A DNA stretch of 64,000 nt from positions 1 through 64,000 of the forward strand of contig NZ_QLTK01000027.1 of the NCBI RefSeq assembly GCF_003269035.1, read 5' to 3'. How positions within the stretch are numbered: position 1 is the stretch's first letter; each line of letters starts with the position of its first letter. Source of the stretch: Paraburkholderia bryophila (GTDB lineage Bacteria > Pseudomonadota > Gammaproteobacteria > Burkholderiales > Burkholderiaceae). The notes beneath the pieces are model-generated. The model ran no database searches and was not told the DNA's origin. It saw only the letters and a program-made list of their open reading frames with translations. Made by a program: the position numbers and the translations under genes. Below are positions 8,995 through 17,453 of this stretch, one piece after another.

Positions 8995-10362
8995 ATGTTT
9001 GAAAAAATCCTCATTGCCAATCGTGGCGAGATCGCGCTTCGCATTCAGCGCGCGTGCCGCGAGCTTGGCGTCAAGACCGTCGTCGTCTATTCGGAAGCCG
9101 ACAAGGAAGCCAAATACGTGAAGCTCGCCGACGAGGCGGTCTGTATCGGCCCGGCGCCTTCGAATCTGAGCTACCTGAACATGCCGGCGCTGATCAGCGC
9201 GGCTGAAGTGACGGACGCCGAAGCGATCCACCCGGGCTACGGCTTCCTGTCGGAAAACGCCGACTTCGCCGAGCGCGTCGAACAGTCCGGCTTCACCTTC
9301 ATCGGCCCGCGCCCGGAAACGATCCGGATGATGGGCGACAAGGTCACGGCCAAGCAGACCATGATCAAGACCGGCGTGCCGTGCGTGCCGGGCTCGGAAG
9401 GCGCGTTGCCGGACGATCCGAAAGAGATCGTGAAGATTGCCCGCCAGGTCGGCTATCCGGTCATCATCAAGGCCGCCGGCGGCGGTGGTGGCCGCGGCAT
9501 GCGCGTGGTCCACACCGAAGCGGCGCTGGTCAACGCGGTCAACATGACGCGCGAAGAAGCCGGCCGCGCGTTCGGCAATCCGCAGGTCTACATGGAGAAA
9601 TTCCTGGAGAACCCGCGGCACATCGAAATTCAGGTTCTCGCCGACTCGTTCAAGAACGCGGTGTGGCTCGGCGAGCGTGACTGCTCGATGCAGCGCCGTC
9701 ACCAGAAAGTGATCGAAGAAGCGCCGGCGCCGGGTATCGCGCGCCGCCTGATCGAACGGATCGGCGATCGTTGCGCGGACGCCTGCAAGAAGATGGGCTA
9801 TCTGGGCGCGGGCACGTTCGAGTTCCTGTACGAAAACGGCGAGTTCTACTTCATTGAAATGAACACGCGCGTGCAGGTCGAACACCCGGTGACCGAACTG
9901 ATCACGGGCGTCGACATCGTGCAGGAACAGATCCGCATCGCGGCCGGCGAGAAGCTCGCCTTCCGTCAGCGCGACATCGTGTTCAAGGGTCATGCGATCG
10001 AATGCCGGATCAACGCGGAAGATCCGTTCAAGTTCACGCCGTCGCCGGGTCGTTTGACCTCGTGGCATATGCCGGGCGGCCCCGGCATTCGCGTCGATTC
10101 GCACGCCTACAACGGCTATTTCGTTCCGCCGAACTACGATTCGATGATCGGCAAGCTGATCGCTTATGGCGCGACGCGCGAACAGGCAATCAACCGGATG
10201 CGGATCGCGCTGTCGGAAATGGTCGTGGAAGGCATTCAGACCAACATCCCGTTGCACCGCGAACTGATGCTGGACGCCAAGTTCGTCGAAGGCGGCACGA
10301 GCATTCACTACCTCGAAAACCGGTTGGCCGCGAAGCAGCAGGCCGCACCGGAAGAAGCGTAA
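8995..10362 (+). CDS. accC: Biotin carboxylase subunit of acetyl-CoA carboxylase
   Basis: ATP-dependent carboxylation of the biotin on AccB. The 455-residue form begins MFEKILIANRGEIALR, the expected N-terminus for this family. In-frame upstream codons at 8974 (TTG) and 8977 (ATG) would add only seven non-conserved residues. Visible are the Gly-rich ATP-grasp loop KAAGGGGGRGMR (about 158-169), the ERDCSMQRRHQK segment (about 230-241) and EMNTRVQVEHPVTE with the catalytic Glu and Arg (about 287-300). prmA begins four bases after its stop. Confidence 0.97.
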   Translation: MFEKILIANRGEIALRIQRACRELGVKTVVVYSEADKEAKYVKLADEAVCIGPAPSNLSYLNMPALISAAEVTDAEAIHPGYGFLSENADFAERVEQSGFTFIGPRPETIRMMGDKVTAKQTMIKTGVPCVPGSEGALPDDPKEIVKIARQVGYPVIIKAAGGGGGRGMRVVHTEAALVNAVNMTREEAGRAFGNPQVYMEKFLENPRHIEIQVLADSFKNAVWLGERDCSMQRRHQKVIEEAPAPGIARRLIERIGDRCADACKKMGYLGAGTFEFLYENGEFYFIEMNTRVQVEHPVTELITGVDIVQEQIRIAAGEKLAFRQRDIVFKGHAIECRINAEDPFKFTPSPGRLTSWHMPGGPGIRVDSHAYNGYFVPPNYDSMIGKLIAYGATREQAINRMRIALSEMVVEGIQTNIPLHRELMLDAKFVEGGTSIHYLENRLAAKQQAAPEEA

Positions 10363-10365
10363 GTC

Positions 10366-11268
10366 ATGAGCTACCGGGAACTGATCGCCGAGCTGCCACG
10401 CGAGCACGCGGAAGAATTTTCCGACGCGCTGCTCGAGTTGGGCGCGTTGTCCGTGTCGGTGGAAGATGCGGACGCCGACACCCCCGACGAGCAGCCGCTG
10501 TTCGGCGAGCCCGGTCTCACGCCGGATCGCAGCGCGTGGCAACGTTCGCGCGTGATCGCGCTGCTGGCGCCCGAGCACGACCCGGCGCTGCTGCTGACCG
10601 CCGCGGCCAATGAAATCGGCCTCGCGACCGCGCCGTCGTTCACGGTGCGGGAAGTCGAAGACCAGGATTGGGTGCGGCTCACGCAGTCGCAGTTCGATCC
10701 GATCAAGATCGGCGAGCGCATCTGGGTCGTGCCGTCGTGGCATGACGCGCCGGACCCCGAAGCGCTGGTACTGGAGCTGGACCCGGGCCTCGCGTTCGGT
10801 ACCGGCAGCCATCCCACCACGCGTTTGTGCATGGAATGGCTCGAGCAATCGGTGCAGGCCGGGCAGTCCGTACTCGACTACGGTTGCGGCTCCGGTATTC
10901 TCGCGATCCTCGCGCAGAAGTGCGGCGCGCATCCGGTGTTCGGCATCGACATCGATCCGCAAGCGGTCGAGTCGGCGCGCCAGAACAGCGAGCGCAACCG
11001 CGCGGACGTGACGTACGGTTTGCCGGACGCCTGCCCGAGCGGCGAGTTCGACATCGTGGTCGCCAACATTCTGTCCAACCCGCTCAAGCTGATGGCGTCG
11101 ATGCTGGCGTCGAAGGTCAAGCCGGGCGGCAAGATCGCGTTGTCCGGCATTCTGGCGCGCCAGGCGGACGAAGTCGCGCAGGTCTACGCACAGTGGATCG
11201 ATATCGGGGTATGGCGCGAACACGAAGGTTGGGTATGTCTGTCGGGAACGCGCCGCGAAAGCCATTAG
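10366..11268 (+). CDS. prmA: Ribosomal protein L11 methyltransferase
   Basis: SAM-dependent methyltransferase that methylates ribosomal protein L11. At 300 residues it has the usual PrmA length, with an N-terminal substrate-binding domain and a C-terminal class I methyltransferase fold. Motifs are DPGLAFGTGSHPTTRLC (about 140-156), the SAM loop LDYGCGSGILAI (about 170-181) and VANILSNPL (about 230-238), which are characteristic of PrmA. It follows accC by three bases, an accBC-prmA arrangement common in betaproteobacteria. Confidence 0.95.
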   Translation: MSYRELIAELPREHAEEFSDALLELGALSVSVEDADADTPDEQPLFGEPGLTPDRSAWQRSRVIALLAPEHDPALLLTAAANEIGLATAPSFTVREVEDQDWVRLTQSQFDPIKIGERIWVVPSWHDAPDPEALVLELDPGLAFGTGSHPTTRLCMEWLEQSVQAGQSVLDYGCGSGILAILAQKCGAHPVFGIDIDPQAVESARQNSERNRADVTYGLPDACPSGEFDIVVANILSNPLKLMASMLASKVKPGGKIALSGILARQADEVAQVYAQWIDIGVWREHEGWVCLSGTRRESH

Positions 11269-11316
11269 AATAGGGCGTATTGTCCAACCAACGGCCTTGC
11301 GGCTTATCGGCTCAAT

Positions 11317-12657
11317 ATGCTCCTGGCAACGCGTTGCCCTTTCTGCGAAACCGTCTTCCGCCTGCAACCGGCGCAGCTCGCGTTGCGCCGCGGCCTCGTG
11401 CGCTGCGGGCATTGCCATGAAGTATTCGACGCTTCGAGCAGTCTGTTCGACGTCACCGAAGGCGGCGACTTCTCCACCGCCAAACCGGTCGAAGCCGCCG
11501 CCGCGATCGAAGCGCTATCCGGCGTTCGCGCCAAGGCCCCTGATTTCAGCGCCGAAGCGTGGGATCCGTGGGCGCCGACGCCAGACGCCGCGGTCGACAA
11601 TCGCCTGCTGCACGACACCCACAACGTGCCACTCTCGCCGGTTTCCACCGGCGCGGGCGTAGCGGCCACGCCGCATCACGCGCCCGAACCCGATCTTCCA
11701 CCGAACACCGCCAGCACGCCGGTTCCGCCTGACGAGGAACCGGTGCTCGCCGACGCGCCGCTCGAACCGTTCGCCTACCACACCGAGCCGCCGGCTGAAG
11801 ACGCGCCGCGGGTTTGGCACAAGACCGATCGGTCTTCCGAACCTTCGTTGGACGAACCCGTTCTGCCCGAGTCGGCCAGTCTGCATGGCATTCCGGACAA
11901 CGAGCCGCGTTTTAACGCGGCCAGTTTTGTCGCAGGGGCTGGTGTAGGCGCGGCAGCCGGCGCCGCGACCATCGAGGCTGAGGCCGAGGCCGGCCGCGGC
12001 ACGACGGCGCGCTTCGGCGCCTCGAGCGCCCACCCCTCCGCCTCGTCAACCGACGACCCAACGGCCTTCTCCGGCGCTGCGGCCGCCTCCAGTGGCGAGC
12101 CGTTCTCTGTCCACCCGGTGAACGACGGCGTCGATCCGTTCCCGGTCGTGCGCGAAACTCGCCCGGTCGAGCCCCGGCGCCTGGGCTGGATCATCGCCGG
12201 TTCGGTGGTCGCCGTGCTGCTGGTGCTGGCGCTGCTCGCGCAACTTGCCTGGTGGCAGCGCGAAACCGTGCTGGTCTACTTCCCGAGCACGCAAACCCTT
12301 TACGCGAAAGCCTGCGCGCAACTCGGCTGCCTCGTCACGCCGCCGCACGACATCGACGGCTTGCAGGTCGAACCGTCCGATCTGCGGCAGATCGACGGCC
12401 CGCACAAGCTCGAACTGAAGATGCCGCTGCGCAACCGCTTCAATGTGGCGCTGGCCTACCCCGCCATCGAACTCACGCTGCTCGACGACCAGAACAATGT
12501 CGCCGTGCGCCGCGTGCTGTGGCCGCAAGACTACGTCCCGCCCGGCACGCCGATCGCGGCCGGCCTGCCGGCCCGCAGCACGCAGACGATGATCGTGCAT
12601 CTCGACACCGGCAATGCGGTCGCCTCCAATTTCCGCGTACAGATTTTTTATCCGTAA
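11317..12657 (+). CDS. DUF3426 membrane protein with N-terminal zinc ribbon
   Basis: A 446-residue protein with three parts. The N-terminal MJ0042-type zinc ribbon has Cys pairs at 7/10 and 30/33. A Pro/Ala/Glu-rich, probably disordered linker spans about 45-285. One membrane helix (about 289-312) leads to a C-terminal DUF3426 domain (about 330-446), which is predicted to lie outside the cytoplasm. The family commonly sits beside prmA in betaproteobacteria and its function is unknown. The bipartite layout would suit linking a cytoplasmic metal or nucleic-acid contact to the periplasm, but that is speculation. Confidence 0.85.
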   Translation: MLLATRCPFCETVFRLQPAQLALRRGLVRCGHCHEVFDASSSLFDVTEGGDFSTAKPVEAAAAIEALSGVRAKAPDFSAEAWDPWAPTPDAAVDNRLLHDTHNVPLSPVSTGAGVAATPHHAPEPDLPPNTASTPVPPDEEPVLADAPLEPFAYHTEPPAEDAPRVWHKTDRSSEPSLDEPVLPESASLHGIPDNEPRFNAASFVAGAGVGAAAGAATIEAEAEAGRGTTARFGASSAHPSASSTDDPTAFSGAAAASSGEPFSVHPVNDGVDPFPVVRETRPVEPRRLGWIIAGSVVAVLLVLALLAQLAWWQRETVLVYFPSTQTLYAKACAQLGCLVTPPHDIDGLQVEPSDLRQIDGPHKLELKMPLRNRFNVALAYPAIELTLLDDQNNVAVRRVLWPQDYVPPGTPIAAGLPARSTQTMIVHLDTGNAVASNFRVQIFYP

Positions 12658-12739
12658 CGCATCCTCGCGCGCCCGGCCACGATCGGGCGCATTCACCGTC
12701 GTATAGATCGTCAACACTGACGAATTTCCGGAGCACAAC

Positions 12740-13240
12740 ATGAGTCAAGTCACGCTGGGTGGCAACCCGATCGATGTAGCCGGCACGTTCCCGTCGGTGG
12801 GCCAGAACGCCCCCGCTTTTTCGCTGGTCGGTAAGGATCTGAAGTCGCTGTCGCTCGCCGATTTCGCCGGCAAGCGCAAAGTGCTGAACATCGTCCCGAG
12901 CCTCGACACGCCGACCTGCGCAACGTCGACCCGCAAGTTCAACGAAGCCGCTGCGAAGCTGACCAACACAGCCGTGATCGTCGTGTCGGGCGACCTGCCG
13001 TTCGCTGCGTCGCGTTTCTGCACGACCGAAGGTATCGAGAACGTCGTCACGGCGTCCACGTTCCGCGGCCACGAGTTCGCGCAAGCGTACGGTGTCGACG
13101 TGACGAGCGGCCCGCTGACGGGCCTGACGGCGCGCGCCGTGGTGGTGCTCGACGAGCACGACAAGGTCGTGCACGCGGAGCTGGTCGGTGAGATCAAGGA
13201 CGAGCCGAACTACGACGCAGCCCTCGCCGCGCTGAAGTAA
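12740..13240 (+). CDS. tpx: Thiol peroxidase (atypical 2-Cys peroxiredoxin)
   Basis: Reduces hydrogen peroxide and lipid hydroperoxides with electrons from thioredoxin. The 166-residue sequence has the peroxidatic Cys at 60 in PSLDTPTCATS and the resolving Cys at 94 in FCTTEG, matching the E. coli Tpx pair. CCGGAG lies about eight bases before the ATG. An 82-base gap from the preceding gene suggests a separate transcript. Confidence 0.96.
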   Translation: MSQVTLGGNPIDVAGTFPSVGQNAPAFSLVGKDLKSLSLADFAGKRKVLNIVPSLDTPTCATSTRKFNEAAAKLTNTAVIVVSGDLPFAASRFCTTEGIENVVTASTFRGHEFAQAYGVDVTSGPLTGLTARAVVVLDEHDKVVHAELVGEIKDEPNYDAALAALK

Positions 13241-13261
13241 AACCTTCGCGCACGAACCCCG

Positions 13262-13284
13262 GCGCCGCGCTTCATGCGCGGCGC
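13262..13284. terminator. GC-rich hairpin between tpx and the PfkB kinase gene
   Basis: A perfect 9-bp stem (GCGCCGCGC, 13262-13270, with GCGCGGCGC, 13276-13284) has a TTCAT loop. It starts 21 bases after the tpx stop, a terminator-like position, but no T-run follows within ten bases. It may instead attenuate transcription or protect an mRNA end. Confidence 0.4.
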
Positions 13285-13332
13285 TGTCGTATCGTCGCGC
13301 GTTTCTTTATTGTTTTCACAGGAATCCTCGCC

Positions 13333-14271
13333 TTGGCTACGCTGATTTGCGGCTCGCTCGCCTACGACAACATCATGACTTTCGAAGGCCGCTTCCGGGA
13401 GCACATCCTGCCGGAGCAGGTCCATATTCTGAACGTGAGTTTCCTGGTGCCGACCATGCGCCGCGAGTTCGGCGGCTGCGCGGGCAATATGGCTTACTCG
13501 CTGCATCTGCTGGGCGGCGACGCGCGCATCATGGGCACGCTCGGCGCGGTCGACGCGCAGTTGTACATGGACCGCTTCAAGGCGCTCGGCCTGTCGACGG
13601 AAAACGTGCTGGTGGTGCCGGACACGCATTCCGCCCAGGCGATGATCACCACCGACCTCGAGAACAACCAGATCGCCGCGTTCCATCCGGGTGCGATGAT
13701 GCAGTCGCATCTGAACCGCGCCGACGAAGCAAAAGGCATCACGCTGGCGATCGTCGGGCCCGACGGCTTCGACGGCATGGTCCAGCATTCGGAGCACCTC
13801 GCCGCTGCGGGCGTGCCGTTCGTCTTCGATCCGGGTCAAGGTTTGCCGCTGTTCGACGGCGCGACACTGCGGCGCATGATTGAACTTGCTACTTACGTAG
13901 CTGTCAACGATTACGAAGCCAAGCTGGTGAGCAACAAAACGGGTTGGTCGATCGAAGAGATCGCCGGCAAGGTCGAAGCGCTGATCGTTACGCTCGGCGA
14001 GCAGGGTTCGCAGATCCATCATGTGGGCGGCATCGAAGACATTCCGCCGGTAAAGGCACAGCAGGTCCTCGATCCGACAGGCTGCGGCGACGCGTTTCGC
14101 GGCGGCTTGCTGTACGGCATCGAGAACAAGCTCGGCTGGGCGACCACGGGGCGTCTCGCGAGCCTGATGGGCGCGCTGAAGATCGAATGCCAAGGCCCGC
14201 AAAACTACGCGCCCACGCGGGCGGAGATCAACGAACGGTTCAAGCAGGCGTTCGGATACGACCTGCCGTAA
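13333..14271 (+). CDS. PfkB-family carbohydrate/nucleoside kinase
   Basis: A 312-residue ribokinase-fold enzyme. The opening CGSLAYDNIMTFEGRF and the GGCAGNMAYSLHLLG segment (about 46-60) match the substrate lid and Gly-Gly region. The C-terminal PfkB signature DPTGCGDAFRGG (about 246-257) holds the catalytic Asp and anion hole. Such proteins in Burkholderiales are often annotated as adenosine kinase or generic carbohydrate kinase, and the substrate cannot be settled from sequence. The start is TTG at 13333, preceded by AGGA; no later ATG keeps the conserved N-terminus. Confidence 0.85.
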   Translation: MATLICGSLAYDNIMTFEGRFREHILPEQVHILNVSFLVPTMRREFGGCAGNMAYSLHLLGGDARIMGTLGAVDAQLYMDRFKALGLSTENVLVVPDTHSAQAMITTDLENNQIAAFHPGAMMQSHLNRADEAKGITLAIVGPDGFDGMVQHSEHLAAAGVPFVFDPGQGLPLFDGATLRRMIELATYVAVNDYEAKLVSNKTGWSIEEIAGKVEALIVTLGEQGSQIHHVGGIEDIPPVKAQQVLDPTGCGDAFRGGLLYGIENKLGWATTGRLASLMGALKIECQGPQNYAPTRAEINERFKQAFGYDLP

Positions 14272-14296
14272 TACCGAAAGCTATTGGAGTTAGGGA

Positions 14297-14773
14297 ATGA
14301 GAACAACGAGTCGCCTGGTCGTGGCCGCCTTGATCGCCGGTTCACTGGCCATGTCGGGGTGTGCGTATAACAGCAGTTCCGCCGACGTCTATACGGCGTC
14401 GCAAGCGCAGCGCGAAGAAACGGTCCGCATGGGTACGGTCGACAGCGTGCGCGCCGTCAAGATCAGTTCGAACAACGGTCAGCCGAGCGGCCTCGGCGCA
14501 ATCGGCGGCGGCGCATTGGGTGCGGTGGCCGGCAGTGCGCTGGGCGGCGGACGCGGTTCGATCGTCACGGGCATCATCGGCGGCCTCGCGGGTGCCGTGG
14601 CCGGCAATGCGGTCGAGAACGGCGTCGCGGTGCATGACGGCCTGGAGATTACCGTGCGACTCGATAACGGCGATATGCGCGCCATCACGCAAAGCGCTAC
14701 CGGCGAAATCTTCCGCGCCGGCGACCGCGTACGGCTCCTGTCGAGCGGCGGCGTGACGCGCGTCACGCACTAA
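14297..14773 (+). CDS. Glycine-zipper outer-membrane lipoprotein (SlyB/Pcp-like)
   Basis: A 158-residue lipoprotein. The signal peptide ends in a lipobox with the lipidated Cys at residue 22 (LAMSGC). Residues about 68-115 are a glycine-zipper membrane motif (GAIGGGALGAVAGSALGGG then GIIGGLAGAVAGN), and the C-terminal 45 residues form a small beta domain with RLDNGDMRAITQ. This is the SlyB/Pcp/17-kDa antigen architecture, found in the outer membrane and linked to envelope integrity. A well-placed intrinsic terminator lies 53 bases downstream. Confidence 0.87.
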   Translation: MRTTSRLVVAALIAGSLAMSGCAYNSSSADVYTASQAQREETVRMGTVDSVRAVKISSNNGQPSGLGAIGGGALGAVAGSALGGGRGSIVTGIIGGLAGAVAGNAVENGVAVHDGLEITVRLDNGDMRAITQSATGEIFRAGDRVRLLSSGGVTRVTH

Positions 14774-14825
14774 AAGTTTCCCCTCTCGCGCGGCAAGGCT
14801 CAGGCCACCGCCGCGGCGACCTCAC

Positions 14826-14858
14826 ACGCATGCCCTCCCCTGTGCATGCGTTTTTTTT
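14826..14858 (+). terminator. Intrinsic terminator of the glycine-zipper lipoprotein gene
   Basis: A perfect 8-bp stem ACGCATGC (14826-14833) / GCATGCGT (14844-14851) with a 10-base loop runs directly into eight T residues. Confidence 0.85.
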
Positions 14859-14958
14859 CGCCTGCGGGTTTTGCTTCGGACCGCGACGTTGAGCAAACGC
14901 AGCGCGCCGGGCACCCGGCTAACGGTCGACGCCGACGCTCGAGGCCGACGCTCCAGGC

Positions 14959-14994
14959 AAAAAAAAATCCCGTCGCCGGAAACCAGCAACGGGA
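14959..14994 (-). terminator. Intrinsic terminator of the histone-like gene
   Basis: Read on the minus strand, TCCCGT pairs with ACGGGA (14989-14994 and 14968-14973) around a 15-base partly paired loop, followed by nine T residues (A-run at 14959-14967). It lies about 100 bases past the histone-like stop codon. Confidence 0.8.
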
Positions 14995-15093
14995 CCCTGA
15001 CCGAGTAGCGCTCTCAACACAAGCTTAAGCGCTACTCGATCACCAGACACATCGCGCGATGTGTCGAAGTACTTCTCAAGCTCAAGCCACCGC

Positions 15094-15777
15094 TTACGGA
15101 CGGCTGCCCGTCGGGAACGGCCATGCTGCTGCCGGGTTCAGCGCGGTCTTCACCGTCGCTGCCGGTGCTGCGCTCGTGACGGACGTCGCTGCGGGTGCGG
15201 GTGCAGCCTTCTTGGCGACAGCCTTCTTCGCAGGAGCAGCCTTCTTCGCGGGAGCGGCAGCCTTCTTCGCCGGTGCAGCCTTCTTCGCCGGTGCAGCCTT
15301 CTTCGCGGGAGCGGCCTTCTTGGCAGCCGGCGCAGCCTTCTTGGCAACAGCCTTCTTCGCAGCAGGCGCAGCCTTCTTCGCGGCAGCCTTCTTGGCGGGC
15401 GCAGCCTTCTTCGCAGCAGCCTTCTTAGCCGGTGCAGCCTTCTTCGCTGCGGCCTTCTTCGCCGGTGCTGCCTTCTTCGCTGCAACCTTCTTCACTGCGA
15501 CTTTCTTTGCCGGTGCTGCTTTCTTCGCCGGCGCTGCCTTCTTTGCTGCAACCTTCTTCACTGCAACTTTCTTGGCAGCAACCTTCTTGGCCGGAGCAGC
15601 TTTCTTCGCTGCAACCTTCTTCGCCGGTGCTGCCTTCTTCGCTGCAACCTTCTTCACTGCGACTTTCTTGGCAGCGACTTTCTTCGCCGGAGCAGCCTTC
15701 TTAGCCGGCGCAGCCTTCTTTGCTACAACCTTCTTGGCTGCGGGTTTCTTAGCGACTGCTTTCTTGATAGTTGCCAT
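15094..15777 (-). CDS. Histone H1-like Ala/Lys/Pro-repeat DNA-binding protein
   Basis: A 227-residue, extremely basic protein made almost entirely of KKAAPAKK, KKVAVKK and KKAAAKKAA repeats (about residues 10-200) with a short non-repetitive tail ending GSRP. This composition matches the histone H1 C-terminal-like proteins of Burkholderia, Bordetella and Pseudomonas (AlgP/HctB-type), which bind DNA non-specifically and help compact the nucleoid. Two adjacent ATG codons open the frame; the second (15777) is chosen because AAGGAG lies six bases upstream. The repeats make copy number prone to variation between strains. Confidence 0.9.
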   Translation of the reverse strand: MATIKKAVAKKPAAKKVVAKKAAPAKKAAPAKKVAAKKVAVKKVAAKKAAPAKKVAAKKAAPAKKVAAKKVAVKKVAAKKAAPAKKAAPAKKVAVKKVAAKKAAPAKKAAAKKAAPAKKAAAKKAAPAKKAAAKKAAPAAKKAVAKKAAPAAKKAAPAKKAAPAKKAAPAKKAAAPAKKAAPAKKAVAKKAAPAPAATSVTSAAPAATVKTALNPAAAWPFPTGSRP

Positions 15778-15807
15778 CATTTTCTCCTTCAGGTTTTCAG
15801 ATGAGAG

Positions 15808-16134
15808 TCAGTTCAAACACCACCCTTCGTCAAAACCCGCTTCCCGCGGACGCTTCTCAGGGCGCGCGCTACGAAGCGAGCTATTCATCGGCGTACGCAG
15901 GTGCTGCGCGCTTACGCTAATGAATGCGGTAAGGCGCGCCGTGCCGAAAGGCACCGCGCGCCAAATCTGTTCGGCGTTGAAACCCAACGCCGGCAATTGC
16001 TTGATCGGGCCGCCGGCGATTACGCCGACGGCTTTTTCCGGGGGGAAGTTTGCCCATCCCACTGAAGGGTTCGCAAAGTGCCAGTCATGTTTGTGGGCCG
16101 CGAAGGCACGCGGCGCACCGGGCAAGCTTTGCAT
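15808..16134 (-). CDS. Possible small hypothetical protein between nrdB and the histone-like gene
   Basis: A 108-residue frame lies in the 440-base gap between nrdB and the histone-like gene. Third positions are moderately G/C-rich, and AGGAG is present but about 12 bases from the ATG. There is no recognisable motif, signal peptide or membrane segment, and the Arg-rich C-terminal third looks less gene-like. I cannot recognise a family. Support is positional and compositional only, so it could be a chance frame. Confidence 0.3.
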   Translation of the reverse strand: MQSLPGAPRAFAAHKHDWHFANPSVGWANFPPEKAVGVIAGGPIKQLPALGFNAEQIWRAVPFGTARLTAFISVSAQHLRTPMNSSLRSARPEKRPREAGFDEGWCLN

Positions 16135-16220
16135 CAGGCGGTTCTGCTCCTAACCAAAATTGCCGCGGCGAAGGCCTGCGGCATCCCCATCAATGAATGC
16201 ATCTGCGGCACGAACCCGGA

Positions 16221-17453
16221 TCACTCCCAGGTCAGCGCGCCGCCAGTCTGATATTCGATCACTCGCGTCTCGAAGAAGTTGCGTTCCTTCTTCAGGTCGA
16301 TCATTTCGCTCATCCACGGGAACGGGTTTTCCTCGTTCGGGTACAGCGGATCGAGACCGATCTGCTGGCAACGGCGGTTGCAGATGAAGCGCAGATAGCT
16401 CTTGAACATCGACGCGTTGAGGCCGAGCACCCCGCGCGGCATCGTGTCTTCCGCGTAGCGATATTCGAGTTCGACCGCTTGCTGGAAAATCTCGCGGATT
16501 TCCGCGCGGAACTCCGCCGTCCAGAGTTGCGGGTTTTCGAGTTTGATCTGGTTGATCAGGTCGATGCCGAAGTTGCAGTGCATCGACTCGTCGCGCAGGA
16601 TGTATTGGTACTGTTCCGCCGCGCCGGTCATCTTGTTCTGACGGCCGAGCGCCAGGATTTGCGTAAAGCCGACGTAGAAAAACAGGCCTTCCATCACACA
16701 GGCGAACACGATCAGCGAGCGCAGCAGCGTCTGGTCTGTCTCGAGCGTGCCGGTCTTGAAGCCCGGATCGGTCAGCACGTTGATGTACGGAATCAGGAAT
16801 TCGTCTTTCGCGCGGATCGAGCCGACTTCGTGATACGCGTTGAAGATTTCGCCTTCGTCGAGGCCCAGCGATTCGACGATGTACTGGTAAGCGTGCGTGT
16901 GGATCGCCTCTTCGAACGCCTGGCGCAGCAGGAACTGGCGGCATTCGGGCGCCGTGATGTGGCGGTAGGTGCCCAGCACGATGTTATTGGCGGCCAGTGA
17001 ATCGGCCGTCACGAAGAAGCCCAGGTTGCGCTTGACGATGCGGCGCTCGTCTTCGGTCAGACCGTTCGGGTCTTTCCACAAGGCGATGTCGCGCGACATG
17101 TTCACTTCTTGCGGCATCCAGTGGTTGGCGCAGCCCGCCAGGTATTTTTCCCAGGCCCACTTGTATTTGAACGGCACCAGTTGATTGACGTCGGTCTGGC
17201 CGTTGATGATGCGCTTGTCGGCGACGTTGACCCGCGCTTCCGAAACGGCAGCCGTTCCAGCAGCATGAGCCGCGGCGATACCGCTTTCGAAAACATCTTG
17301 AGGAGCGAAGACGTTTCGATCCGAGGGAGCATGAGGAGCGGAACGCATTCCGACTTGCGAACCGACAGCCGATCCCGCAGCGCTGCGCAACACATCTTGT
17401 TGCGCGCCGCTCGAGGGAGGTACGGCAGTGATCTCGTCATCCCAGTTAAGCAT
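16221..17453 (-). CDS. nrdB: Class Ia ribonucleotide reductase, beta subunit
   Basis: Provides the diiron-tyrosyl radical used by NrdA to make deoxyribonucleotides. From the ATG at 17453 it is 410 residues, with a variable 75-residue N-terminal extension before the conserved fold. Metal-ligand motifs are visible as FEEAIHTHAYQY (EExxH-type) and RDESMHCNFG (DExxH-type). The chosen ATG has GGTGA about nine bases upstream; starts at 17465 and 17468 are possible. It is transcribed in the same direction as nrdA but lies about 790 bases away. Confidence 0.95.
   Translation of the reverse strand: MLNWDDEITAVPPSSGAQQDVLRSAAGSAVGSQVGMRSAPHAPSDRNVFAPQDVFESGIAAAHAAGTAAVSEARVNVADKRIINGQTDVNQLVPFKYKWAWEKYLAGCANHWMPQEVNMSRDIALWKDPNGLTEDERRIVKRNLGFFVTADSLAANNIVLGTYRHITAPECRQFLLRQAFEEAIHTHAYQYIVESLGLDEGEIFNAYHEVGSIRAKDEFLIPYINVLTDPGFKTGTLETDQTLLRSLIVFACVMEGLFFYVGFTQILALGRQNKMTGAAEQYQYILRDESMHCNFGIDLINQIKLENPQLWTAEFRAEIREIFQQAVELEYRYAEDTMPRGVLGLNASMFKSYLRFICNRRCQQIGLDPLYPNEENPFPWMSEMIDLKKERNFFETRVIEYQTGGALTWE

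Larger units (their letters stand above)
14774..15093. other. Convergent intergenic region with two terminators
   Basis: This 320-base gap separates the rightward lipoprotein gene from the leftward histone-like gene. It holds an intrinsic terminator for each (14826-14858 plus strand, 14959-14994 minus strand). I see no gene in it. Confidence 0.7.

Noticed and set aside
8767..11418. An 883-residue open frame antisense to accC and prmA
   Set aside because: It lies entirely opposite two well-identified genes, with Arg/His-rich composition typical of reverse frames in GC-rich DNA and no recognisable domain.
15059..16153. A 364-residue Phe/Ala-rich frame antisense to the histone-like gene
   Set aside because: It is the reverse reading of the Lys/Ala/Pro repeats; the minus-strand gene has a good ribosome-binding site, terminator and family match.
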